Assembly (NCBI RefSeq): GCF_001297125.1
Contig: NZ_LHPC01000025.1
Coordinates: 1-64,000, forward strand
DNA length: 64,000 nucleotides
Direction: 5' to 3'
Source: Pseudomonas sp. RIT-PI-q
GTDB lineage: Bacteria; Pseudomonadota; Gammaproteobacteria; Pseudomonadales; Pseudomonadaceae
The notes under the pieces are model-generated. The model was given only the letters and a program-made list of their open reading frames with translations, did no database searches and had not been told where the DNA came from. Every line of letters begins with the position of its first letter. The first letter of the stretch is position 1. Of the stretch, positions 25,755-33,209 are shown piece by piece. The position numbers and the translations under genes are program-made.

Positions 25755-26280
25755 GATCCAACCCCTCTAGTGATTCAAGAAAACCCAAAGACTTCAATAA
25801 AGCCTCGGCAGTCGTCAGGTCAGACATATCAATTGTCATCGCTGGATGTTTGATACGGCATTCAGCATATGCAGCGTCGGCCAATTGTTGGCGTTGACGC
25901 AGAGACTGATTATGCACTTCTACACTTCCCTCTCCGTCTTCTGGCACATACGCACCGACTAGACGGCATAGTTCTTCACGCACTAACTTAGCTACGACAG
26001 AACTGTGCACTGTGTTTTCGAGAACACGTACTGTCCTACCATCGTTAGACTCTTCAAGATAGCAAGTGACAAGGGCACGGACGATGCTTGCAAACTCTGC
26101 TCGCTCTTGAGCCGCTACGCCGTCCATATGTTTGTTGAAAACTGCTAATACATCGTAGTACATGCCCTGAAGGTCGATAACCGAGTGTTCACGGTTGGGG
26201 TCTTTGCGGTAGTTCAGGGTTACAGGCTGGCGTGTTTGGTAGCGTGCCATTCGTTGTTTGTGTGTGACGATAGCGTTCAT
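25741..26280 (-). CDS. Unknown protein, second gene of leftward operon
   Basis: 179 residues, soluble, with helical segments (QERAEFASIVRALVTCYLEE; VVAKLVREELCRLVGAYVPE). It overlaps the zinc-finger gene upstream in an ATGA and the HTH-like gene downstream by 14 nt. No signal peptide or membrane segment. No family recognised. Confidence 0.72.
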   Translation of the reverse strand: MNAIVTHKQRMARYQTRQPVTLNYRKDPNREHSVIDLQGMYYDVLAVFNKHMDGVAAQERAEFASIVRALVTCYLEESNDGRTVRVLENTVHSSVVAKLVREELCRLVGAYVPEDGEGSVEVHNQSLRQRQQLADAAYAECRIKHPAMTIDMSDLTTAEALLKSLGFLESLEGLDHAQG

Positions 26281-26450
26281 GATTTCTGTTCCTCCGGTTG
26301 CGGTGGGTTAATTGTGTCGAGATTGATTAACTTGCGTCTCTTCTGCATATGGAATGCGGCGTTGCACGCTGGCGAGCAATACACAGCTCGCTGGGTCTTA
26401 CTTGAGAATGACCTGTTGCAGTGTTTGCACAGGCGAATTACTACGGCCAT
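26277..26450 (-). CDS. 57-residue C2C2 zinc-finger protein, first gene of leftward operon
   Basis: MAVVIRLCKHCNRSFSSK then YCSPACNAAFHMQKRRK: CxxC-13-CxxxC followed by a basic helix, probably nucleic-acid binding. The ATG at 26450 is set by AGGAGACTT. Placed first after the terminated leader, it is a candidate regulator of its own operon, for example an antiterminator acting on the hairpin at 26511-26549 (inference). Confidence 0.75.
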   Translation of the reverse strand: MAVVIRLCKHCNRSFSSKTQRAVYCSPACNAAFHMQKRRKLINLDTINPPQPEEQKS

Positions 26451-26510
26451 AAGTCTCCTATGGGTGTCGGATATGTGAATTGGGAAGTTGTTAGTGGAAC
26501 CGAACTCGAC

Positions 26511-26549
26511 GCAAAAAGAATGGGTAAGAAGTGGTGGCCTCTTACCCAT
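26511..26549 (-). terminator. Terminator inside the operon leader
   Basis: ATGGGTAAGA (26520-26529 on plus) and TCTTACCCAT (26540-26549) form a perfect 10-bp stem with a 10-nt loop. On the minus strand the stem is followed by TCTTTTT. It lies 60 bp before the first gene and about 230 nt after the promoter, so it would stop most transcripts before the operon unless read through. Confidence 0.88.
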
Positions 26550-26779
26550 CTCAAGTACATCTATGTCTTCGGTTTCATGGTGATACGAATTTGTTGCCGC
26601 TGGGAAGCAATGAACCCTGACGTTTGCGGCTGTAACGGCGATGGTGAATCAGACCACCTACCGAGTTGTAGCCAACGTTACCCGGTGAAACGTGAGAACC
26701 CTGTAGGGCGGCTGTTCGGTCTGCTTGGAAACGCTGATAGCGAACTTCTTGACAGAGCGTTTTATTCCTCTGTCCTTAT
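26511..26779 (-). ncRNA. Leader or small RNA of about 270 nt
   Basis: Defined by the promoter at 26786-26814 and the terminator at 26511-26549. No good reading frame was found on the transcribed strand. The 5' end would start with a perfect hairpin, GACAGAG/CTCTGTC with a 10-nt loop (26751-26774). Further weaker stems follow. It could be a processive-antitermination leader (like put RNA of phage HK022), an attenuator or a free regulatory RNA. Confidence 0.62.
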
Positions 26780-26785
26780 ATGAGA

Positions 26786-26814
26786 AGTATAGCATGAAAG
26801 TGCGATTTGTCAAC
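26786..26814 (-). promoter_or_regulatory. Strong sigma-70 promoter with extended -10
   Basis: On the minus strand, TTGACA (26809-26814) is separated by exactly 17 bp from TATACT (26786-26791), which has TGC directly before it (extended -10). It is the best promoter seen in the window. It fires leftward into the zinc-finger/tape-measure operon from a point just downstream of the recombinase gene. Confidence 0.88.
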
Positions 26815-26918
26815 CCCTAGCACGTACTTTATTAGCAAGTCAACCAGCTTTCGCCATTATTTACGCGGGTTGCGTTAGTTTCGACTCTCGAATGTAGCCG
26901 CCCTTTATCCCGAGCCCG

Positions 26919-28631
26919 CTACATCGTTGGCTTCTTCTTCGGAATAACCTCTACCACGGACTCCCAGCCCACGCCCTTCAACTCGGCAAGTTCTTCAGCA
27001 GTGAACATCGGGGGTGACTTATGAGGCTTCTTAGGACCTGTACGCCCGGATATGCGGATGGTGCCTGTAACTGGCGCCTTCTTGAATCGTTTGTCCGCTG
27101 GGGCACTAATGCCCGCATGTAACGGCCTCACCTTCCCTTGGAACTGCTCGCGTACAAACGTATCGAGTGTCTTCGCTTGGAAGTCGATGAGCATTTTTTC
27201 GAAGATGGTGATCAGGTAACGATTAATCCTCGCCCGCTCCAATGCGGCTTCCTCGCTCCTGTCGTACAACATCCAATCCACACGATCACTGATATCGAAT
27301 CCGACAATGCTGAATGCGTCCTCCATCTCGGCAAGCTTGGCCTCTGCGTCTACCAACTTCGCTCGCGCTACACGATCATCGCCCTTGGCCTTTGCTAGTA
27401 TGCCGATATACGCCTCCTGCCGGTCTTGATCATCCTCGTCCATCACCCGCTGTTCAGTCTGTTTCGTGCGAACCGCGATCTTGTCGATCAGGGCTAGCAG
27501 TTCGTCACGCTCACGGGCCAGGGTTTTAAGGTCGTCGGAATGTTCCATGAAGTAGCTCTTCAGGTTGGTCCAGTGTTCGAATCGGAACAACAACCTACGC
27601 AGATGCTCGCCCCTAACGCTCTGGACACCCGGAACGATGCACGTGTGGCTCATCGAGTTGGTGCAGATGAAGTATTCCTTACCACCCTTCGCCATGAAGC
27701 GGACGCTGCCACCACACGCGGCACAGAACACCAGCCCTCTATAGATGTTGAGGTTTGACGCTGCCTGTCTCCCAGCGAACGGGCGACGTTTGCTAATCAC
27801 TGCCTGCACTTCGGCAAACAGGTTACGGTCGATGATTACCGGATAGTAATCAGACAGCACCCTGTCGGATGGGAGATTCTTCCCGGCCTTCTCATCGAAG
27901 TTGGTGATTGTGTGTTCACCGATTAGGCGACGATTCTTCAACAAATACTGAAGCTGGTAGACCTTCCATTCGGAGCCGTATTGCTCGTTCACCCTACGGC
28001 ATGTCTCAGACAGACCGTATTGCAGCGCCAGCTTGAACATTGCCCGTATTTGTTTAACGACTTCATCGACCTCTACGAACTTGCGTTCCTCGCCCACACG
28101 TTCAACCGTCAGCCACTGGGCCACCTTGTCAGTGACCACCTCCCCAGATTCCATACGCTTGTGGTTGTCCTTCCAACCCTTGCGAGAAAAATCGCTCTTA
28201 CGCTGGGACTCGGCATTAGCACGGGACATATCCACGAGGATGGCCATCAATCCGCCAAGGTCGAGCGTACCCGGCGTGTAAATCTGTAGCCTGTCGGCAA
28301 TACCGATCTTCAATCCGGCGCCAAGGATTTCAAAGAACAACGGGACGGCATCAGATAGACCCATTCGCGTCATCCGGTCGGCGTTCTCAAACAGCAGCAG
28401 ACTTCCCGGTGGAATGTCGCCACCCTTGGCACGTTCGATCACCTCCCGAAGCTTGCCTTCGTGGGCGTTCTTTCCGCGAAAACTGCTCATGCCGGGGTCT
28501 GTCAGCTCTTCCGCCAGCGTATACCCGTAGTGCCGACAGAATGCCTCCTGCGCCTGACGCTGACGATCCTCTGTCGATTTCTCGCCTTGGACGACCGTCG
28601 ACCACCTCATGTAGCTGTAAACCCGTGACAT
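26919..28631 (-). CDS. Large serine recombinase (integrase)
   Basis: 570 residues. N-terminal resolvase domain with YSYMRWSTVVQGEKSTEDRQ (nucleophile Ser11). A Recombinase domain follows (about 170-280; QYLLKNRRLIGEHTI), then a zinc ribbon (FCAACGG ... FICTN, Cys pairs near residues 320-345). Next come a long coiled coil (ARERDELLALIDKIAVRTKQ) and a basic C-terminal tail. Start 28631 is preferred to ATG 28649 because GGTGAGTG is the only plausible ribosome site. The gene starts about 40 bp from attR and is surely the integrase of this element. Confidence 0.95.
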   Translation of the reverse strand: MSRVYSYMRWSTVVQGEKSTEDRQRQAQEAFCRHYGYTLAEELTDPGMSSFRGKNAHEGKLREVIERAKGGDIPPGSLLLFENADRMTRMGLSDAVPLFFEILGAGLKIGIADRLQIYTPGTLDLGGLMAILVDMSRANAESQRKSDFSRKGWKDNHKRMESGEVVTDKVAQWLTVERVGEERKFVEVDEVVKQIRAMFKLALQYGLSETCRRVNEQYGSEWKVYQLQYLLKNRRLIGEHTITNFDEKAGKNLPSDRVLSDYYPVIIDRNLFAEVQAVISKRRPFAGRQAASNLNIYRGLVFCAACGGSVRFMAKGGKEYFICTNSMSHTCIVPGVQSVRGEHLRRLLFRFEHWTNLKSYFMEHSDDLKTLARERDELLALIDKIAVRTKQTEQRVMDEDDQDRQEAYIGILAKAKGDDRVARAKLVDAEAKLAEMEDAFSIVGFDISDRVDWMLYDRSEEAALERARINRYLITIFEKMLIDFQAKTLDTFVREQFQGKVRPLHAGISAPADKRFKKAPVTGTIRISGRTGPKKPHKSPPMFTAEELAELKGVGWESVVEVIPKKKPTM

Positions 28632-28650
28632 TTCACTCACCGCTGGCATT

Positions 28651-28696
28651 GGTACTTATTGCACAGTATAGCTGCATCTACTGTTACGCGCGGCCC
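28651..28696. other. attR of the serine-recombinase element
   Basis: The element arm starts GGTAC (28651-28655) and runs to 28670. The shared core GCTG is at 28671-28674, followed by host CATCTACTG of the radical SAM motif. On the minus strand TATACT (28665-28670) forms a -10-like box directly beside the core, in position to start integrase transcription. Confidence 0.8.
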
Positions 28697-29503
28697 AGCC
28701 ACGCCTATTGGGATATGTCGCCGGGGCTGGATTTCGAAACCAAGCTGATCGCCAAAACCAACGCTGCCGATGTGCTGGAAGAACAGCTCTCCAAACGCGG
28801 CTACCAATGTGCACCGATCAACCTGGGTTCCAACACCGATCCTTATCAACCGATCGAACGCGAACACAAGATCACCCGGCAAACCCTCGAAGTGCTGCTG
28901 CGTTACCGCCATCCGGTGACCATCATTACCAAAGGCTCGCTGATTCTTCGCGATCTGGACCTGCTGGCCGAACTTGCCCGACAAAGGCTGGTGGCCGTAA
29001 TGATCAGCCTGACCACCCTCGACGATGAACTCAAACGCATCCTCGAACCCCGCGCCGCTGCACCCAAGGCTCGTCTGCGGGCCATCCGGGTGATGCGCGA
29101 AGCGGGAATCCCGGTGGGGGTGCTCTGTTCACCGATGATTCCAATGATCAATGACAGCGAACTCGAAAGCCTGCTCACCGAGGCCCATGCAGCGGGTGCG
29201 CAGAGTGCCGCTTACATGATGCTGCGCCTGCCTCTGGAAGTGGCGCCGCTGTTCGAAGAATGGCTGGCTGCCCACTATCCTCAACGTGCCGCGCATGTGT
29301 TGAGCCTGATTCGCCAAAGCCGTGGCGGTGAGCTCTACGACAGTCGATTTGGCGCCCGGATGCGCGGCGAAGGGCCGTTCGCCGATCTGTTGGCACAACG
29401 TTTTGCCAAAACCATCAGGCGTCTGGGGCTCAACCGTCGGGAAGGCTTCAATCTGGATTGCGAAGCCTTCTGTCCGCCGGGTCGCCAAATGTCGTTGATT
29501 TGA
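28671..29503 (+). pseudogene. PA0069-family radical SAM protein, 3' fragment
   Basis: Encodes CIYCYARPSHAYWDMSPGLD and the rest of the partial TIM barrel, ending PPGRQMSLI. It holds the second and third cluster cysteines, and NLGSNTDPYQPIEREH and IITKGSLILRDLDLL strands typical of the SplB-like radical SAM group. It lacks its start and first cysteine. Joined to 15777-16002 it gives an unbroken 1,059-bp gene without other damage, so precise excision would restore function. Confidence 0.93.
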
Positions 29504-29747
29504 GGACAATTGGCCTATGGTTGAGTAGTTGGAAAGGCGCTTGGCCATTAGGCTGGTCACGTTTTTTGTGACCTGGAACGCACGTTCTAGAGCGTTTCAT
29601 TCAGTTTGAGTTAAGTTTCGACGGCTACCTTGTTCATCGAGTGACTGACGGGTCGAGATCTTCGACCTGGATGTTTTTTAAAACAGCCACTGGCTTCACA
29701 CCGGACAAAACGGGAAAATTCCCTGACTCCGCCAAAGAGGATGAATC

Positions 29748-30479
29748 ATGAGTGACAAGGATAAACAGCCGCTGGCTGCGTCGGCTTCAGCCCAACCGGA
29801 GGCGGAAACCGCCGATGCAGCGTTGCAGCATATCGTTGACGGCTTTTTGCATTTTCATCACGAGGTTTTTCCACAGCAGGAAGAACTCTTCAAAAAACTC
29901 GCCACGGCCCAGAGCCCCAGGGCGATGTTCATCGCCTGCGCCGATTCGCGCATCGTTCCTGAGCTGATCACCCAAAGCGCCCCCGGCGACCTGTTCGTAA
30001 CCCGCAATGTCGGCAACGTCGTCCCGCCTTATGGGCAGATGAACGGCGGTGTTTCCACGGCCATCGAATACGCAGTCCTGGCCCTCGGCGTGCAGCACAT
30101 CATCATTTGTGGGCACTCCGACTGCGGCGCGATGCGCGCGGTACTCAACCCGCAAAGCCTGGAAAAAATGCCCACGGTCAAAGCCTGGTTGCGTCATGCC
30201 GAAGTGGCGAAAACCATGGTCCAGGAAAACTGCCATTGCGCTGACGAAAACGAGAGCATGCACGTCCTCACCGAGGAAAATGTGATCGCTCAGTTGCAGC
30301 ATTTGCGCACGCATCCGTCGGTAGCCTCGCGCATGGCCAATGGTCATCTGTTTATCCATGGTTGGATCTACAACATCGAAACCAGCGAAATCAGAGCTTA
30401 CGACGCGGATCAGGGTTGTTTCCTGCCGCTCGATGGCAGCCATCCGATTCCGGTGGCGACGCCCAAAGCGCGCTTCTAA
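29748..30479 (+). CDS. Beta-class carbonic anhydrase
   Basis: 243 residues. Zinc ligands and catalytic dyad are CADSR (Cys-Asp-Ser-Arg) and HSDCGAM, with the oxyanion and dimer motif RNVGNVVPPYG. It is orthologous to psCA1 of P. aeruginosa (PA0102), which interconverts CO2 and bicarbonate. The roughly 25-residue Ala/Glu-rich N-terminus is low complexity. GAGGATGAATC precedes the ATG. A SulP transporter follows 90 bp downstream, so the pair likely supplies or moves bicarbonate. Confidence 0.95.
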   Translation: MSDKDKQPLAASASAQPEAETADAALQHIVDGFLHFHHEVFPQQEELFKKLATAQSPRAMFIACADSRIVPELITQSAPGDLFVTRNVGNVVPPYGQMNGGVSTAIEYAVLALGVQHIIICGHSDCGAMRAVLNPQSLEKMPTVKAWLRHAEVAKTMVQENCHCADENESMHVLTEENVIAQLQHLRTHPSVASRMANGHLFIHGWIYNIETSEIRAYDADQGCFLPLDGSHPIPVATPKARF

Positions 30480-30569
30480 AACCTCCTAAATCCTTGTGTG
30501 GTTTAGCCGTGGCTGCTGATCAAGCAGCCTGGCTTTGCCATGCCTGAAGAAAACTTCGGGAGAATCCCT

Positions 30570-32096
30570 ATGCGTGCTGCGCAACTCAAAGCTGTTCTGC
30601 CACGGGAGCTGTTGGCTTCGGTGGTTGTGTTTCTGGTCGCCCTGCCCTTGTGCATGGGCATTGCCATCGCCTCGGGGTTACCGCCGGCCAAAGGTTTGAT
30701 CACCGGGATCATTGGTGGACTGGTCGTGGGCTGGCTTGCCGGTTCTCCACTGCAAGTCAGCGGCCCGGCGGCGGGCTTGGCAGTATTGGTGTTCGAACTG
30801 GTGCGCCAACACGGTATCGCCATGCTCGGACCAATCCTGTTGCTGGCGGGTTTTCTGCAATTGGTGGCCGGGCGCTTGAAGCTCGGTTGCTGGTTTCGGG
30901 TGACGGCGCCAGCGGTGGTCTATGGGATGCTTGCCGGGATTGGCGTGCTGATTGTGCTATCACAAGTGCATGTGATGCTCGACGCAGTGCCCAAGCCTTC
31001 CGGGCTGGATAACCTGTCAGCCTTCCCGGCCGCCGTTGCTCAGGCATTGCCGTCGTTTGGCTGGCAGGCCGGTCTGCTGGGCCTATCGACCATTGCCGTG
31101 ATGTACCTGTGGGAAAAATTCCGTCCGCACTCCCTGCGTTTTGTTCCGGGCGCCTTGCTCGGTGTCGGTCTGGCAACGGCCGCCAGCCTGATACTCGCAC
31201 TGCAAGTCAAACGCGTGGAGGTGCCGGCCAATCTGGCAGAAGCCATCGACTGGCTGAAACCGGCGGACTTGCTCAACCTGGCAGATCCCACGCTGCTGAT
31301 TGCCGCGTTTGCCGTGGCCTTCATCGCCAGCGCCGAAACGCTGCTCTCGGCCGCAGCGGTGGACCGCATGCACAGTGGCCAGCGTTCGGACTTTGACCGG
31401 GAATTATCGGCACAAGGTGTTGGCAACATGCTTTGCGGTCTGCTCGGTGCGCTGCCCATGACTGGCGTGATCGTGCGCAGTTCGGCCAACGTCCAGGCTG
31501 GCGCCACCACGCGACTGTCGGCAATCTTCCATGGTTTGTGGCTGCTGGCGTTTGTGTTGTTGCTGTCCAGCGTGTTGCAAAGTATTCCGGTGGCGAGCCT
31601 GGCGGGCGTTCTGGTTTACACCGGCTTCAAACTGGTCGACCTGAAAGCTTTCCGTGGCCTGGGTCGTTATGGCCGGATGCCGATGTTCACGTACGCGGCG
31701 ACCGCGTTGGCAATCATCTTCACCGACTTGTTGACTGGCGTGCTGATCGGTTTCGGGCTGACCCTGGCCAAACTTGCCTGGAAAGCCTCGCGACTGAAGA
31801 TCAGCCTGATCGATCTGCCCAAGGACGGTGAAATGGAATTGCGGCTGATGGGTGCGGCAACCTTTCTCAAGGTGCCAGCGCTGACACAGGTGCTGGGCAC
31901 GATTCCGGCAGGCTCGACGGTGCATGTGCCGCTCAATAACCTGAGCTACATCGATCATTCGTGCCTGGAGTTGCTGGAGGAATGGGGGCGGGCGAATGCG
32001 GCGAAGGGTTCGAAGCTGCTGATTGAGGCGCGGGGGTTGAAGCGTAGGCTGGAAGGACGTTTGCGTACGACTACCGGAGTAGGCGCAACCGGCTAA
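30570..32096 (+). CDS. SulP-family anion transporter with STAS domain
   Basis: 508 residues with 10-12 membrane segments beginning LLASVVVFLVALPLCMGIAI, the SulP signature (GLPPAKGLITGIIGGLVVG), and a C-terminal STAS domain (about 405-500; HVPLNNLSYIDHSCLELLEE). The start at 30570 follows GGGAGAATCCCT; an in-frame ATG at 30540 has no site. Its place beside a beta carbonic anhydrase suggests bicarbonate as substrate rather than sulfate (inference from the common CA-SulP pairing). Confidence 0.9.
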   Translation: MRAAQLKAVLPRELLASVVVFLVALPLCMGIAIASGLPPAKGLITGIIGGLVVGWLAGSPLQVSGPAAGLAVLVFELVRQHGIAMLGPILLLAGFLQLVAGRLKLGCWFRVTAPAVVYGMLAGIGVLIVLSQVHVMLDAVPKPSGLDNLSAFPAAVAQALPSFGWQAGLLGLSTIAVMYLWEKFRPHSLRFVPGALLGVGLATAASLILALQVKRVEVPANLAEAIDWLKPADLLNLADPTLLIAAFAVAFIASAETLLSAAAVDRMHSGQRSDFDRELSAQGVGNMLCGLLGALPMTGVIVRSSANVQAGATTRLSAIFHGLWLLAFVLLLSSVLQSIPVASLAGVLVYTGFKLVDLKAFRGLGRYGRMPMFTYAATALAIIFTDLLTGVLIGFGLTLAKLAWKASRLKISLIDLPKDGEMELRLMGAATFLKVPALTQVLGTIPAGSTVHVPLNNLSYIDHSCLELLEEWGRANAAKGSKLLIEARGLKRRLEGRLRTTTGVGATG

Positions 32097-32101
32097 ATCA
32101 C

Positions 32102-32178
32102 CTGTAGGAGCGAGGCTTGCCCGCGAAGCTTTTGGCGTACTTGAAGACGCCTTCGCGGGCAAGCCTCGCTCCTACAGG
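32102..32178. repeat. REP doublet
   Basis: CTGTAGGAGCGAGGCTTGCC through GCGAAG and its exact reverse complement, in opposing orientation about 20 bp apart. It lies between convergent SulP and the 32191 gene. Confidence 0.92.
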
Positions 32179-32190
32179 TGGGTTGCAGCT

Positions 32191-32838
32191 TTATGCGGCG
32201 GGCTGATCCAGCTCCAGGCCAACACCCAAGCGGCGCGACATACATGGCCAGCGCTTCCACGCAGCGCCTGTATCCGGGCTGCTGAGTTTTTCGCGGTAGG
32301 CTTCCACCGACTCCAGCGCAAAGCTTTCGTCGTCGAGCATGCTGTCCACCGCGTGGTGCACCACTTCATCCAGTTGGTTGGCAAACTCCTCACCGATCAA
32401 TTGGTGGGCAATGAGGTTGGCGACTGTCATGTCCAATGGGATCAGTGGCTGGCCAAAATGCTTGATGTACAGGTCATTGACCTCTTCGACAAACCGATGC
32501 GCCAGATAGGCTTCGTCCAGCAGGCTATCGAGCCCGATGTGCCCGGTCATGATGTCCGGCGGCTGGAGGAAGTACTGTTCGGCGATTTTCAGCACCGGTT
32601 TGATCGACTCGATACCCGCTTCCCTGGCAACTTCATTGGCTGCATCCAGCAGATCAGGCACTTCATCGATGTAGGCGGCGACAAAACGCGTCAACACGCC
32701 GTTGGCGTCTGCCTCCGGTAATTGGATCGACGGGTGCAGGTGAGGCAGTTTGCTTTCCAGATGACGAGTCAACAGGCCGGTCTCGGCCTCGTGTTGTTGG
32801 GCTTTTTGGATCTGCTCGCGCAATGCGGCGGTGTTCAT
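32191..32838 (-). CDS. Conserved hypothetical protein (PA0104-like)
   Basis: 215 residues, all-helical and acidic, with no signal peptide. The N-terminus is MNTAALREQIQKAQQHEAET and a long central part contains IDEVPDLLDAANEVAREAG. Start 32838 is set by CTGGAG. It sits between carbonic anhydrase/SulP and the cytochrome oxidase cluster, as in P. aeruginosa. No known function. Confidence 0.82.
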   Translation of the reverse strand: MNTAALREQIQKAQQHEAETGLLTRHLESKLPHLHPSIQLPEADANGVLTRFVAAYIDEVPDLLDAANEVAREAGIESIKPVLKIAEQYFLQPPDIMTGHIGLDSLLDEAYLAHRFVEEVNDLYIKHFGQPLIPLDMTVANLIAHQLIGEEFANQLDEVVHHAVDSMLDDESFALESVEAYREKLSSPDTGAAWKRWPCMSRRLGVGLELDQPAA

Positions 32839-33209
32839 GAAAACTCCAGGAAACAAAGGCAATGAAATAGGGAAGACATAACTTAGCTGGCTTATGAAAA
32901 AGGCTAAGACGCATTTGTCATAAATATTTCATCCTTGAGACATCGCCGTTATATCGGTTTGCCACCACGCGTCTGCATCCTTCTCCATTCGTGACCTTGA
33001 ACGCAAGTCCCAGCTGTTTCAGATCATTTACGCCATCACATTGCGAGGTGGCAGTCGCTGTCTATACTCGGGTGGGAATGGAGTTAGCTGATGACGCCCG
33101 ACTGCACACGCAGCAAGGCTCGGCAATTCAAGTTCGTAGTCTGAAAAAGCCGCTCCCTTGCCGCAGGTGAAAGCCGGCGGGATAACAAGAACGATAAGGG
33201 GAACCCGCA
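32839..33209. promoter_or_regulatory. Upstream region of the caa3 oxidase operon
   Basis: 371 bp without a gene. TTGCGA (33041-33046) and TATACT (33063-33068) are 16 bp apart and form a plausible plus-strand promoter about 140 bp before coxB. In P. aeruginosa this operon is RpoS-dependent and starvation-induced; no specific operator could be identified here. Confidence 0.5.

Larger units (their letters stand above)
16003..28674. mobile_element. 12.67-kb integrative element with large serine recombinase and orphan tape-measure operon
   Basis: Borders are defined by precise reconstruction of the radical SAM gene: removing 12,668 bp restores the frame and the CEHGCIYC motif. It carries two serine recombinases, one ImmA-like zincin, a secreted protein, three C2C2 zinc-finger proteins, a tape-measure-like protein and several unknowns. 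There are no capsid, terminase, portal, replication or conjugation genes. G+C is visibly lower than the flanks and no REP sequence occurs inside. Genes are tightly packed with overlapping start and stop codons and show no obvious decay, so the element appears functional. Confidence 0.92.

Noticed and set aside
26421..26783. 120-codon plus-strand frame over the operon leader
   Set aside because: No ribosome site, odd composition, and it lies antisense to a region with a strong minus-strand promoter, 5' hairpin and terminator; the RNA explanation fits better.
16003..28674. Intact prophage
   Set aside because: No capsid, portal, terminase, replication or lysis genes; only one tape-measure-like gene, and the size is far below a tailed phage.
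16003..28674. CRISPR array or CRISPR-associated genes
   Set aside because: No regularly spaced repeats with spacers and no Cas-like proteins; the only phased repeats are four hexamers at 18848-18884.
28409..29503. Single 364-codon frame reading from inside the integrase gene into the radical SAM fragment
   Set aside because: The first 262 bases are antisense to the integrase gene and composition there is random; the true gene part starts at the att core 28671.
29550..29575. Hairpin GGTCAC/GTGACC with T-rich loop after the radical SAM gene
   Set aside because: The T tract is in the loop, not after the stem, so it is not a standard terminator; a weak role cannot be excluded.
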